Shown piece after piece: positions 1 through 9,358 of a stretch of 64,000 nucleotides of DNA. The translations under genes and the position numbers were made by a program. How positions within the stretch are numbered: the first letter of the stretch is position 1; each line of letters opens with the position of its first letter. Under the pieces are notes generated by a model, which saw only the letters and a list, made by a program, of their open reading frames with translations, was not told the origin of the DNA and did not search any database. This stretch comes from Candidatus Bathyarchaeota archaeon (lineage in GTDB: Archaea > Thermoproteota > Bathyarchaeia > Bathyarchaeales > Bathycorpusculaceae). The DNA is taken from the NCBI GenBank assembly GCA_026014725.1, contig JAOZHV010000059.1, positions 62,001 through 126,000 on the forward strand. Reading direction: 5' to 3'.

Positions 1-314
1 GCTCGAGAGCCAGAAGTCACAAAAAGAATCTCATGCATCAACGCTAATCCTGCAGAAGCACTTGCGGTGAAGGCTCTTGCTCCAGTTACGGAAGCCGCTA
101 AACAAGCCGTTATAGCGCTATGTTCAGATTCTGTGCAGACGAACTCTGTGTTAACTTCACCGTTTGCTACGTACTCACTGAATTTTTCAACCATGATTGT
201 TTGTGGTGTAATTGGGTAAGCAGCGACCACGTCAACGTCGCACTGTTTAACTGCGTAAGCAACAGCTTCGTCACCGTTTAAAGCCAATGTTTGTTGTTTA
301 ACTTGTTGTGTCAT
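1..314 (-). CDS. porA: pyruvate:ferredoxin oxidoreductase alpha subunit, N-terminal part (cut by window edge)
   Basis: Reading leftward from an ATG at 314, the frame is open to the window edge and gives about 104 residues. The sequence has the pyrimidine-domain start of the family: GDEAVAYAVKQ, then AAYPITPQT, then CTESEHSAITA with the conserved Glu. The enzyme oxidises pyruvate with CoA to acetyl-CoA and CO2 and reduces ferredoxin in the cytoplasm. It lies 3 bases behind the porD stop in the archaeal order gamma-delta-alpha, so the beta subunit is expected just outside the window. A 2-oxoacid oxidoreductase with another substrate cannot be excluded from this fragment. Confidence 0.9.
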   Translation of the reverse strand, partial: MTQQVKQQTLALNGDEAVAYAVKQCDVDVVAAYPITPQTIMVEKFSEYVANGEVNTEFVCTESEHSAITACLAASVTGARAFTASASAGLALMHEILFVTSGSR

Positions 315-317
315 TTC

Positions 318-605
318 TTATGCCTCTTTTTCAGGTATTTTCATCGTAATTGCTTTAGTTGGACATTCGTTGGCGCATATTCCACAGCCCTTGCAGAAGC
401 CGAAATCAAATTCCACCTTACCCTTTTCTGGCTGCCAACTAATCGCGCCCTCAGGACACATCATTACGCAAGTTAGGCATTTGGTACATTTTGCCGATTC
501 ATATACAGGCATGAAAGTTTTCCAGTCACCCGTCATGAAACCAGCACTTGACTTTGAACAAATGCCAGCAATCGAAATTTCCTTCCAACCCTTTTCTTTA
601 CTCAC
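318..605 (-). CDS. porD: pyruvate:ferredoxin oxidoreductase delta subunit (2x[4Fe-4S] ferredoxin)
   Basis: This 95-residue protein carries two ferredoxin Cys clusters, CTKCLTCVMMCP near residue 40 and CKGCGICANECP near residue 71. Each is arranged CxxCxxCxxxCP and should bind a [4Fe-4S] centre that passes electrons from the catalytic subunits to external ferredoxin. Its start overlaps the porC stop by 8 bases and its stop is 3 bases from the porA start, so the three genes are translationally coupled. Length and position match the delta subunit of four-subunit archaeal enzymes. Confidence 0.93.
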   Translation of the reverse strand: MSKEKGWKEISIAGICSKSSAGFMTGDWKTFMPVYESAKCTKCLTCVMMCPEGAISWQPEKGKVEFDFGFCKGCGICANECPTKAITMKIPEKEA

Positions 606-1164
606 TAGCTTTTGCCTCCCTATACGCTTCCTTTATAACAGCAAAGTTCTTTTCGGCAAGGTCTGCTCGGAAACGACCCTGCAAGGTCTTATGTATGCCT
701 TCTAATGTTATGATGCCTGTGGCTTTAGCAACGGCCCCAAGCAATGCTGTGTTTGTTATTGGAGCTCCCAAGATTTTTAGGGCTATCTCTGTTGCTGGAA
801 CCGTCCAGACTTTGCCTTTTGTTACTTTAAGTCGCTCTTTTAGGGCAGCTGGCTCCTCTGTGGAATTAATAATTAATATGTTATCATCTTGATTTATCCC
901 AGCGGTTACTGGCACCGTTTTCAATAATGTATTATCCAACACCACAACAACATCTGGGTCATAGATTGCGCAATGTAACCTTATCGGTTCGGTGCTTATG
1001 CGTGTAAAGGCGGTTACTGGAGCCCCCATGCGCTCAGGTCCAAATTCGGGGAATGATTGAATGTATTTTCCCTCGTCAAGGGCTGTCCTTGCCAACAATT
1101 CACTGGCTGTCCAAGCCCCTTGACCGCCTCTACCGTGCCACCTAAATTCAACAAGCTTTTCCAA
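598..1164 (-). CDS. porC: pyruvate:ferredoxin oxidoreductase gamma subunit
   Basis: This 188-residue protein has the gamma-domain hallmark WHGRGGQGAW near the N-terminus and FPEFGPERMGAPV near residue 40. The gamma subunit is a structural part of the heterotetramer that converts pyruvate to acetyl-CoA. The start is a TTG preceded by a purine-rich GGAGAAGGG stretch. A TATATA element at 1213-1218 on the same strand is about 50 bases upstream, so this is the first gene of the por operon. The family also covers 2-ketoisovalerate enzymes; the pyruvate assignment is by overall similarity. Confidence 0.9.
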   Translation of the reverse strand: MEKLVEFRWHGRGGQGAWTASELLARTALDEGKYIQSFPEFGPERMGAPVTAFTRISTEPIRLHCAIYDPDVVVVLDNTLLKTVPVTAGINQDDNILIINSTEEPAALKERLKVTKGKVWTVPATEIALKILGAPITNTALLGAVAKATGIITLEGIHKTLQGRFRADLAEKNFAVIKEAYREAKASE

Positions 1165-1212
1165 AGCAGAGTCCCTTCTCCAAAGGTATTTCTGAATAAA
1201 TTGTTAAATACC

Positions 1213-1218
1213 TATATA
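1213..1218 (-). promoter_or_regulatory. TATA element of the por operon
   Basis: TATATA lies about 50 bases upstream of the porC TTG in an A/T-rich stretch. This spacing allows an archaeal transcription start about 25 bases downstream with a short leader carrying the purine-rich ribosome site. It is a visual match only. Confidence 0.45.
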
Positions 1219-1436
1219 CATTTTTCTAGTAAAGTCAAAAACTACATAAACTTAACGTAAAATCACTAATTTGCTAATAAAGCGGGATATCAGAATTTAA
1301 CCAATCCAAATATTTTCAAGCGTTTCAACGCTCGCTGCTTAAGCATGCAAGCAATACAGTTATATCTTTGTAGAAGTGAATAGATTTTTGCTTCCGAAGT
1401 CATTTTAATGGAAGCGTGGGCTCAGGAGGAAGTTGA

Positions 1437-2900
1437 ATGTCTGAGGTGATTTTAACCGCTGATAGAACGTTAATGAGCAACTATCACAACAACGAGTTCT
1501 TAGGGTTCGGTACATGTGCACCACCGAACTTTTTCCCCGAATGGCTCTATAGTTACCTCTTCTTTCCGCCTCTAAAAACAGCCAAAGGTCATCCATTGGC
1601 AGCGCCATATGGGTTAAGAAAAACTGAGGCTCAACTACTAAAAGAAGGCTTCAAAGTTGACACCGTAAGCCCCCATCACTTAGCAAGTCACCTAAAAGAC
1701 GCAAAAGTCCTTGGCATTCACGCGATGGACCCGTTTGGGTTAGGTCCAGCTTCAACAACTCTTGCCTCAATTTTCAAAAAGGAGCCCTACCTAGCAAAAC
1801 ACTTTCACTACCTGTTGAAATCCCCAGCAGTTGAAAAGGCAAAACAAAACGGATTAAAAGTTATTGTCGGAGGACCTGGCGCGTGGCAGTTTCGTTACCG
1901 AGAAGGCGCGGTTAAGGAGCTAGGTATTGACTGCATTATTGAGGGAGAAGCTGAGAATGTCTTAGGAAAGATTTTTAGAGATGCCCTTGAGGGAAAGGAA
2001 ATTCCTCAGTATTATGAAGTGGGTGCTGGTGAAATGCCATCTTTGGAGGAGATTCCTGATATTGTTGCGCCTTCTATTAACGGGTTAATCGAGATTGGCA
2101 GGGGTTGTTGTCGCGGATGTCAGTTTTGTAATGTTACTCTTCGACCGTTGCGGTGGTATCCTTTAGATAAAGTTGAGCGTGAGTTAAATGTTAACGTTAA
2201 TTCTGGCAAGACAAAGAATGTGTGCTTGCACGCTGAAGACGTAATGTTGTATGGTTCAAAGACTACTATGCCTGATGAAGAGAAACTGTTGCGGTTACAT
2301 GATATGGTTTTAAAAAAGACTGAAAGCATTAGCTGGAGCCATTGTTCTTTAGCTGCGGTGGCAGCTAGTCCGAAGGTTTTTGCGAAGTTGTCTGAACGTA
2401 TTTTGCAAATTCAGAAATGGTGGGGAGCAGAAATTGGAGTAGAAACAGGATCTCCCGATATAGCGAAAAAAATTATGCCAGCTAAGGCGCATCCGTTTAA
2501 GGCTGAAAACTGGCACGATGTCGTTGTTGAGGGCATGGGATTGATGCATGATTACAAGTTGGTTCCAGCAGCTACACTGATTGTAGGATTGCCTGATGAG
2601 CGTGAGGAGGATATTTTGGCGACGATGGATTTGGTTGATGATTTGAGGGATTGTCGAAGTTTAATCGTGCCTTTGTTTTTTGTGCCGTTGGGTCAGTTGA
2701 AAAGTAAGGACTGGTTTACGAACACAAAGTTAAATGAGCGGCATAAGGAGTTGCTGTTTAGGTGCGTTGAGCATGATTTCCATTGGGCTGACAGCTTGGT
2801 GAATTGGGCGTTTTCTGACAGGTGGTATCAGCGTTTGTTGCGCCCGTTCTATAAGGGGTTTACTGAAGTGGTGAAGTATAAGGTTAGGCAAATACAATAA
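1437..2900 (+). CDS. B12-binding-domain radical SAM protein, paralog 1
   Basis: This 487-residue protein has an N-terminal Rossmann-like B12-binding-type region (about 60-170) and a radical SAM barrel with C224, C228 and C231 in a CxxxCxxC arrangement. At the place where cobalamin-binding proteins carry DxHxxG it has DPFGLG (D98), so the lower axial His is absent. The ATG is 7 bases behind a strong AGGAGG site (1424-1429). Substrate is unknown; the family includes methylases and other radical enzymes, so no reaction is assigned. A paralog with the same layout lies at 11474-13075. It appears to be a single gene, with tRNA-Asn downstream. Confidence 0.85.
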   Translation: MSEVILTADRTLMSNYHNNEFLGFGTCAPPNFFPEWLYSYLFFPPLKTAKGHPLAAPYGLRKTEAQLLKEGFKVDTVSPHHLASHLKDAKVLGIHAMDPFGLGPASTTLASIFKKEPYLAKHFHYLLKSPAVEKAKQNGLKVIVGGPGAWQFRYREGAVKELGIDCIIEGEAENVLGKIFRDALEGKEIPQYYEVGAGEMPSLEEIPDIVAPSINGLIEIGRGCCRGCQFCNVTLRPLRWYPLDKVERELNVNVNSGKTKNVCLHAEDVMLYGSKTTMPDEEKLLRLHDMVLKKTESISWSHCSLAAVAASPKVFAKLSERILQIQKWWGAEIGVETGSPDIAKKIMPAKAHPFKAENWHDVVVEGMGLMHDYKLVPAATLIVGLPDEREEDILATMDLVDDLRDCRSLIVPLFFVPLGQLKSKDWFTNTKLNERHKELLFRCVEHDFHWADSLVNWAFSDRWYQRLLRPFYKGFTEVVKYKVRQIQ

Positions 2901-2920
2901 AGTGTTTCGAAATGGCTAAC

Positions 2921-2928
2921 CTTAAATA
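2921..2928 (+). promoter_or_regulatory. TATA element of tRNA-Asn
   Basis: CTTAAATA is 42 bases before the mature tRNA 5' end. That suits initiation near 2950 and a leader removed by RNase P. It sits directly after the upstream gene's stop. Confidence 0.5.
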
Positions 2929-2969
2929 CTATATTGAAACTCAAAAGTGGCAGAAACGTGAAATGCTTT

Positions 2970-3046
2970 GCCGCCGTGGCTCAGCCCGGTAGAGCGGCTG
3001 GCTGTTAACCAGTCGGTCAAAGGTTCGAATCCTTTCGGCGGCGCCA
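2970..3046 (+). tRNA. tRNA-Asn (GTT), CCA encoded
   Basis: A full cloverleaf can be folded. The acceptor stem GCCGCCG pairs with CGGCGGC (3036-3042), with discriminator G at 3043 and an encoded CCA at 3044-3046. The anticodon stem GCTGG/CCAGT encloses the loop CTGTTAA with anticodon GTT at 3004-3006. The T arm contains GGTTCGAATCC. There is no intron. Confidence 0.96.
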
Positions 3047-3288
3047 ACTTCTGTTATTTCAATCTGACACTCTCATCCTTTGATTGACCACTCATTGCTT
3101 TTGCGCGTTTTCTTTGCCATGTTGAAACATCATTAAAAAAAGCCCTGTAACCGTTAGGCAATACAAGCTTTTGCCTATGCGGCTATCTTGTTTACACAAG
3201 TTGGCGATAAGTTTGATATGATATCGTGATTCTATGGGTAATGTTTTAATTGTTAGTGGCTTCTTAGCAATAAAACAGGTAATCACAA

Positions 3289-5064
3289 TTGAGCAGTAGC
3301 GAAGCTAAATGCAGTAAGCCTGAATGTGACAAATTCGTTGCCGTCAACGAGTTAGCCAAACGCAGAGGCTTTTTCTGGCCGTCCTTTGAAATTTACGGTG
3401 GAAGCGGCGGCTTTGTAACTTATGGTCCACTGGGCACACGCCTAAAACAGAACATCGAAGCAAAACTAAGAGAACTCTTTGTCAAAAAAATCGGCGTTTA
3501 CGAGATGGAAGCATCCGTCATTGCGCCTGGCAAGGTGTTTGAGGCTTCCGGTCACGTTGACCATTTTAAGGAACCGATGGTGGAGTGCCAAAATTGCCAC
3601 GGCAGATTCCGAGCAGACCACCTACTCGAAGAAAAGGGCATCAGTTCGGCTGAAGCAGAAAAAATGACGTTAGAAGAAATCAAGGAAGAGTTGGAGCGGC
3701 ATGGCGTTTTGTGCCCTGATTGCGGAGGCAAATTCGGCGAACCCCAACGCTACTTAACCATGTTCCAAACCACTATTGGCCCTTACTCGGGCTCGGTTGG
3801 TTACGGCAGACCAGAAGCTGCACAGAACATATTTGTGGAATTCAATCGTCTCTACACAACCGCGCGTGAGAGGCTACCGTTCGGAGTTATCCAGATTGGG
3901 CACGCGCTACGCAATGAGATTTCGCCGAGGCAGGGCTTGATTCGTCTTCGCGAGTTCACGATTGCTGACTTGGAGTTTTTCTTTGACCCAGAAGAACCCG
4001 CCTGCGAATTTATAGGTGAAGTTGAAAACGAAGTTTTGCCTATCCTGCTCTGTGGTACGAGACTTAAAGAGTGCGAAGACACAACCGACTTAACTGTGCG
4101 AGAAGCCCTTGACCGCAAAGTCATCACGTCCGAGTGGCAAGCATTCTTTATGGCGATGGCAAAACGCCTCCTCATCGAACTCGGTGTACCTGCAGAAAAA
4201 CAACGTTTCATCGAAAAACTCACATGGGAAAAAGCCCACTACAGCACGCAGAGCTTTGATCAAGAAGTTTTGGTTGACCGTTGGGGCTGGGTAGAAGTTT
4301 CTGGGCACGCTTACCGCACTGACTACGATTTGTCTTGCCACATGAAAGCCAGCGGCGTAGACATGACTGTCTACAAAGAATACACTAATCCTGTGGAGAA
4401 GGAGGAACTTGTTGTTAAACCGAACATGGCAAAACTAGGTCCAATCTACAAGGGTGAAGCCGCCAAAGTCGCTGCGTTGCTCGCCAAAGTTCCTGCTCAA
4501 GAGGTTGCGGACGCCATGCAAAAACAGGGCAGCATCATGGTTGACAAGTACGAGGTTAAAGCAGATCAAGTTGACATTAGCAAACAGAAAACAATCGTTC
4601 GCGGAACACGCTTCATACCACACGTTGTGGAACCAAGTTTCGGCTCAGACCGCCTCTTCTACGTTGCTTTAGAGTACGCTTACGGCATCAAAGACGACCG
4701 CGTAGTCATGAGCTTTCCAAGAAGCATTGCGCCTATCCAAGTGGGGGTTTATCCGTTGATGAGCAAAGACGACTTAGACACTAAAGCGTTCGAAGTGCAA
4801 AAACTGCTTGCGTGTGAAGGGTTCATGGTTGAGTATGACGAGACAGGTTCCATCGGCAGACGCTACGCAAGGGCAGACGAAGCAGGTGTACAATTAGGCA
4901 TAACAATCGACTACGACACCTTAAAAGATGAAACCGTTACTATCCGCGACCGTGACTCTTGGCAGCAGGTACGCACCAAAATCGCTGATTTACCAGAGTT
5001 ACTGCACAGCTACTTCCAAGGAAAAATAAACTTTGAAGAGTTAGGGAAAATAATCAAAAGTTAA
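3289..5064 (+). CDS. glyS: glycyl-tRNA synthetase (alpha2 class II type)
   Basis: This 591-residue enzyme charges tRNA-Gly with glycine. Class II features are visible: motif 2 with RNEISPR near residue 208, motif 3 with a GSDR segment near 448, and a C-terminal anticodon-binding domain from about 475. An insertion holds CQNC near residue 99 and CPDC near 142, a likely Cys4 zinc site. The start is a TTG; AGGT lies about 10 bases upstream. Length fits archaeal/eukaryotic-type GlyRS. A T6 tract at 5074-5079 follows the gene. Confidence 0.95.
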   Translation: MSSSEAKCSKPECDKFVAVNELAKRRGFFWPSFEIYGGSGGFVTYGPLGTRLKQNIEAKLRELFVKKIGVYEMEASVIAPGKVFEASGHVDHFKEPMVECQNCHGRFRADHLLEEKGISSAEAEKMTLEEIKEELERHGVLCPDCGGKFGEPQRYLTMFQTTIGPYSGSVGYGRPEAAQNIFVEFNRLYTTARERLPFGVIQIGHALRNEISPRQGLIRLREFTIADLEFFFDPEEPACEFIGEVENEVLPILLCGTRLKECEDTTDLTVREALDRKVITSEWQAFFMAMAKRLLIELGVPAEKQRFIEKLTWEKAHYSTQSFDQEVLVDRWGWVEVSGHAYRTDYDLSCHMKASGVDMTVYKEYTNPVEKEELVVKPNMAKLGPIYKGEAAKVAALLAKVPAQEVADAMQKQGSIMVDKYEVKADQVDISKQKTIVRGTRFIPHVVEPSFGSDRLFYVALEYAYGIKDDRVVMSFPRSIAPIQVGVYPLMSKDDLDTKAFEVQKLLACEGFMVEYDETGSIGRRYARADEAGVQLGITIDYDTLKDETVTIRDRDSWQQVRTKIADLPELLHSYFQGKINFEELGKIIKS

Positions 5065-5073
5065 GCAGACAGC

Positions 5074-5079
5074 TTTTTT
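5074..5079 (+). terminator. T-run terminator after glyS
   Basis: Six consecutive T residues lie 9 bases after the glyS stop and before the next start, typical of archaeal T-tract termination. No strong hairpin accompanies it. Confidence 0.4.
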
Positions 5080-5137
5080 AATAAACACGTGTTAACTAAA
5101 TGAATAGAATAAGGGCAGATTATAGCGGGGGAACAGT

Positions 5138-5797
5138 TTGGTACTTCCATCAGAAACAGAAGAGCGCGTCAAGAGAAGAGCGCTAAATGCTTGCCAAGAT
5201 AACTTACGTAAGGTTGTTGATGTTTCAAGGAAAATCCCGCAGCTCGTAGAGTACTTTGCAAGCGGCGACAAAGAAAACGCCAGAAAACTCTTCAGCGAAA
5301 TCCGAGCAGGCGAAGAAGAAGTCATCAAAGCAAGACGCATGGTGTCTCAAGAACTAGCTGAAATTGGTGCCATTCTGATTGCCCGAGAAGACTTTTTACG
5401 TTTCACAAACTTATCAAGCGAAATCGCTGACTTCTCAGAGGGCATCGCTTATTATCTTGTTGAGATTATGGAGCACAACTGGGTTATTCCCCCAGACCTG
5501 AAAAAAGACCTCATAAAACTCTCCTCAGCTGTTCTTGACTCAGTTCTAAAACTCAGGGAAACCATGATGGTTCTCAATTACGGTTCACAAAAAACCTTAG
5601 AACGCGCAAAGGACGTTGAAATTGCTGAGCGCGTAGTTGACGACCAATACCGCACATTAACCATTAAAGTGTTAAGCGGCAAACTAGATGTTCCTGTGCT
5701 CTTGCTCTTGAGGGATGTCTTGCAACTCTTAGAGAACTCCGCTGACAAGGCTGAAGATGCCGCTGATGTCGCGCGGATGCTTTCGTTCATCATGTAG
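5138..5797 (+). CDS. DUF47/PhoU-like helical protein
   Basis: This 219-residue, almost wholly helical, charged protein resembles the DUF47 (TIGR00153) family, relatives of PhoU often encoded with phosphate transporters. Conserved-looking features are the C-terminal stretch with ENSADKAEDAADVARML and the early KVVDVSRKI region. No Pit or Pst transporter is adjacent here; the neighbours are glyS and endA. The start is a TTG with a GGGGG tract (5127-5131) upstream. The gene ends 13 bases before endA and is probably cotranscribed with it. Its role in phosphate control is family knowledge, not visible here. Confidence 0.8.
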   Translation: MVLPSETEERVKRRALNACQDNLRKVVDVSRKIPQLVEYFASGDKENARKLFSEIRAGEEEVIKARRMVSQELAEIGAILIAREDFLRFTNLSSEIADFSEGIAYYLVEIMEHNWVIPPDLKKDLIKLSSAVLDSVLKLRETMMVLNYGSQKTLERAKDVEIAERVVDDQYRTLTIKVLSGKLDVPVLLLLRDVLQLLENSADKAEDAADVARMLSFIM

Positions 5798-5810
5798 AGA
5801 GCCGACTGCA

Positions 5811-6365
5811 ATGTCAAAAATAGAGGTTGAATTGATAGAAAACTTTCTAGTCGTTTGGAATCCCACAGATGGCTCTGAACTCTACAAAAACAGCTACTAC
5901 GGCAAGCCGCTTGGCATTCCCAAGCCGAAGGTGTTCGAGTTTGATGTGCCTTTGATTTTGGATTTGATGGAGGGGTTGTATCTTGCTGAGAAGGGCAAGA
6001 TTGCGGTTTATGAGTGGGCAAAGCAGACAAAGGTAGGCTTAAGAAAGCTGCGCCAAAAAGCCAAGTTGCTGTATGGTGAGTTTGAAGAAAAATATGCTGT
6101 TTACCGTGATTTGCGTGATAGCGGTTTGATTGTTACGCCTGGGATAAAGTTTGGTTGTGATTTTGCTGTTTACAAGTTTGGTCCAGGCGTTGAGCATGCG
6201 CCTTTTATGGTTACGGTTAAGCCGTCTGGCGGTGAGGTGTCGGCGACTGAGGTTGTTCGGATTGGGCGGTTGGCGACGACTGTGCGTAAGCGGTTTATTG
6301 TCGCGGTTCCTGATTTGGCGAACGGACAGGTTCGGTATTTGATGTTTAAGTGGTTTAAAGCTTAA
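5811..6365 (+). CDS. endA: tRNA splicing endonuclease
   Basis: This 184-residue protein cuts introns from pre-tRNA at bulge-helix-bulge sites. The catalytic triad is visible as Y121 (YKFGPG), H129 (EHAPF) and K160 (TVRKRF). Size and triad spacing match the short homotetrameric archaeal type. The ATG at 5811 was chosen because translation from the upstream frame would overlap the preceding gene and add unrelated residues. The gene sits 13 bases after the PhoU-like gene. Confidence 0.93.
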   Translation: MSKIEVELIENFLVVWNPTDGSELYKNSYYGKPLGIPKPKVFEFDVPLILDLMEGLYLAEKGKIAVYEWAKQTKVGLRKLRQKAKLLYGEFEEKYAVYRDLRDSGLIVTPGIKFGCDFAVYKFGPGVEHAPFMVTVKPSGGEVSATEVVRIGRLATTVRKRFIVAVPDLANGQVRYLMFKWFKA

Positions 6366-6388
6366 TTTGTTTTGTAAGTATTGGTTTA

Positions 6389-6400
6389 CATGTTAACATG
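6389..6400. promoter_or_regulatory. 12-bp palindrome upstream of the PQQ-like surface protein
   Basis: CATGTTAACATG is a perfect palindrome 24 bases after the endA stop and about 150 bases before the next start. It could be a dimeric regulator site, but it is far from a TATA-like CTATAAGA near 6492. Function is inference. Confidence 0.3.
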
Positions 6401-6551
6401 CTTGGAGTTATGTTCCATGGTTTTAATCTGCATGAGAGCCATGCATGTTCGTTTGTTGCCTATTTGAGACCTTAGCAAGTCTTAAATAGCCTATAAGATG
6501 CTATAACAGTTTAGCGAGAAAATCTCGCGTAAAAAATTTGGGAGAATAGAG

Positions 6552-9086
6552 ATGTCTAACAAAAAGATATCTGTGCTCGCTTTGACTCTATTGCTCTCAG
6601 CGCTTTTACCTATTACCGTGCTTCCTTCTGCTGACGCCCAAGTTGTCGGTAAAATAAAGGCTTACGCTTTTATCGGTGCGACACCTAACCCTGTCGGTGT
6701 TGGTCAAGAGACATTGCTACATATGGGTATCACGCAACCCTTGAGAGTAACACTAGACGGCTGGACAGGAATAACCGTTATCATAACCAAACCTGACGGA
6801 AAAAAAGAAACATTGGGACCATTTAGAACAGACTCAACAGGAGGTACAGGGACAACATTTGTACCGGATGTGGCAGGTATATACCAGTTGCAAACACACT
6901 TTCCTGAGCAATGGTACAACTACAGCATAGGAAATACGCAATATCGCTTATTATATGAGGACACTTACAGTCAAGTGCTAAACCTAACCGTAATCGAAAC
7001 ACTGGTTCCTCTCTATCCAGGTGTACCACTACCAACAGAATACTGGAGCCGCCCAATTGATGCTCAAGCTAGAGAGTGGGCAACAATTGGCGGAAACTGG
7101 CTTGGAATAGGACAGTTTGGAGACAACCTAGCAGGGTCAGTAATTCCAAACAACGATTATGCCCCGGAGAGTGCACACGTTTTGTGGACTAAGCCCTTAG
7201 AATACGGTGGACTCGTCGGAGACTATGACTACTCAGTATTCGGCGGAGATGCTTATGAAGGCAAATTATCAGGCGGAGTAATCATTAACGGAATCTTTTA
7301 CTACAATAAATTTAACACTATCGGAACAAGTGGAACTGGGATTACCCCTGTTGAAAACTACGTTGTTGCAGTTGACTTACATACTGGCGAAGAGTTATGG
7401 TCAAGAACGCTAAGGGCACCAGACGGAACCAACGTAACGCTATCATTCGGGCAAGTGATGAAATTTACATCCTTTAATGTTCAAGGTGCATTCACTTACT
7501 TATGGGGTAGTTCTGGAACCACTTGGTATGCATTTGACCCTGCAAATGGTCGCTGGCTATTCACCATGACTAACGTTCCAAGTGCAAGCACTCTGGTCGG
7601 TCCAAACGGAGAATTTCTAAAATATGTACTTGATCAAACACGCGGCTACATGCTCATATGGAATTCCTCAGCAGTTATCGACTGCTACTGGGGAACAAAC
7701 CCAAACAGTCCTAACTGGGGATCATGGAGACCACAGGGAAAAACCATTAACGCGACAGGACCAACAGCAACCACGTATCAAACACCATTCGGATTAAATG
7801 GCTATCAGAAAAACGTAACGATACCTCAAGGCTTACCAGGTTCACCCAGCTATTACGTCGCTGAAGACATAGTCATCGGTTACTATAGAGCCAGTCCAGA
7901 AAACATAAACAATCCACCATTTACTATTTGGGCTATAAACTTGAAACCTGGACATGAAGGCGAACTTTTATACAACAAAACCTACGCAGCGCCACCAGGC
8001 AACGTGACCTTTGGTTATTCACGTGTGGGAGTAAAGGATAGACTTTTCGTCATATACATGAAAGACCTTGGCACCATGCGCGCCTATAACCTTGACACTG
8101 GAGAATACATGTGGGCAACCACAGAGCCTGAGTACTACTTGAGTTACCTTGAAACATGGACTATCATCGCTGATGGAAAAGTCTACACTCATGGCACAAA
8201 AGGAATGATCGATTGCTATAATGCAACCAACGGCCAAAAATTATGGAGCTACGCGATGACTGATCCACTTAGCGAAATCTTGTGGAGCAACAATTGGATT
8301 GCTCGCATAGACTTCATTGTTGATGGGAAAATCTACGTCCGAACCAGCGCACACTCTGACAACCAACCATTACCCCGAGGCGCACCATATGTTTGTCTTA
8401 ATGCAACAACAGGTGAAGTTATCTGGAGAGTTAATGGTCTTATGCGTGGCACTGACTGGGGCGGTCGAGGATACATCGGAGATAGCACTCTTGTAAAATT
8501 AGACACATATAATTTGCAAATCATCGCCGTAGGCAAAGGCCCAAGCGCTACCTCAGTTGAAGCCTCGCCTGAAGTTTCAACGTTTGGCAGCGGTAGCATA
8601 CTCGTGAAAGGGCGTGTGACTGACATATCACCAGGCACAAAGAAATACGCTATAACAGCGCGTTTCCCAGATGGTGTTCCAGCAGTTTCTGACGACAGCA
8701 TGAGTGATTTCATGACATATGTCTACAAACAACTTCCAAAACCAACCAATACAACGGGCGTTGAAGTCGTCATTGAAGTTCTTGACCCCAACAACAACTA
8801 CTATGAAGTTGGACGCACAACAAGCGATGCAACCGGTTTCTACAAACTATCGTTCACTCCACAAGTGCCGGGCGAATACACGATTGTTGCAAGATTTGAA
8901 GGAACAAAATCTTACTATGGCTCTTACTCAGAAACAGCCATCGTAGTGGAAGAAGCACAAGCAACGCCCACACCAATCCAGCAGATTAGTCTACCGCCAA
9001 CTGAACTTTACGTTGTAGGAACAGGAATAGCGGTAATAATTGCAATAGCACTCGTAGGTCTACTAATACTTAAGAAAAAACCATGA
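6552..9086 (+). CDS. secreted PQQ-like beta-propeller surface protein with C-terminal anchor
   Basis: This 844-residue protein has a signal peptide (about 1-29), a large outer region with repeated blade-like segments (for example DLHTGEELWS, NLDTGEYMWA, NATNGQKLWS, NATTGEVIW), an Ig-like domain from about 700, a Thr/Pro-rich linker and a final membrane helix followed by KKKP. The blade pattern is that of PQQ-type propellers; most such archaeal proteins are structural or binding proteins and need not hold a quinone. It is anchored outside the cell by its C-terminus. A T8 run follows. The next gene encodes another anchored surface protein. Confidence 0.8.
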   Translation: MSNKKISVLALTLLLSALLPITVLPSADAQVVGKIKAYAFIGATPNPVGVGQETLLHMGITQPLRVTLDGWTGITVIITKPDGKKETLGPFRTDSTGGTGTTFVPDVAGIYQLQTHFPEQWYNYSIGNTQYRLLYEDTYSQVLNLTVIETLVPLYPGVPLPTEYWSRPIDAQAREWATIGGNWLGIGQFGDNLAGSVIPNNDYAPESAHVLWTKPLEYGGLVGDYDYSVFGGDAYEGKLSGGVIINGIFYYNKFNTIGTSGTGITPVENYVVAVDLHTGEELWSRTLRAPDGTNVTLSFGQVMKFTSFNVQGAFTYLWGSSGTTWYAFDPANGRWLFTMTNVPSASTLVGPNGEFLKYVLDQTRGYMLIWNSSAVIDCYWGTNPNSPNWGSWRPQGKTINATGPTATTYQTPFGLNGYQKNVTIPQGLPGSPSYYVAEDIVIGYYRASPENINNPPFTIWAINLKPGHEGELLYNKTYAAPPGNVTFGYSRVGVKDRLFVIYMKDLGTMRAYNLDTGEYMWATTEPEYYLSYLETWTIIADGKVYTHGTKGMIDCYNATNGQKLWSYAMTDPLSEILWSNNWIARIDFIVDGKIYVRTSAHSDNQPLPRGAPYVCLNATTGEVIWRVNGLMRGTDWGGRGYIGDSTLVKLDTYNLQIIAVGKGPSATSVEASPEVSTFGSGSILVKGRVTDISPGTKKYAITARFPDGVPAVSDDSMSDFMTYVYKQLPKPTNTTGVEVVIEVLDPNNNYYEVGRTTSDATGFYKLSFTPQVPGEYTIVARFEGTKSYYGSYSETAIVVEEAQATPTPIQQISLPPTELYVVGTGIAVIIAIALVGLLILKKKP

Positions 9087-9099
9087 TACATTACCCCTC

Positions 9100-9107
9100 T
9101 TTTTTTT
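9100..9107 (+). terminator. T8 terminator after the surface protein gene
   Basis: Eight T residues begin 14 bases after the stop codon, preceded by CCCCTC. This is a typical archaeal U-tract terminator. Confidence 0.55.
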
Positions 9108-9358
9108 GCACGACTTGTTTTTCAGGGTGATTTGGGTACTGCTTTTACATGACACCGTATGTTTGCTTTAGAGGATTTTGCCGTCGCTTGCTTTAATCAC
9201 AACCTGATAGCCGATAATACGGTACTCGCAAAAAATCTGTTTGAAACTGCTTTTTAGTTTTGTTCATAAATGTAGACTAAAAAAGACTCACTTAGTCCAG
9301 AATCTTTGACAAAAATGCTTTTTACAATCCAAAAACCGTGTCTTTTAGCGGGATAATC

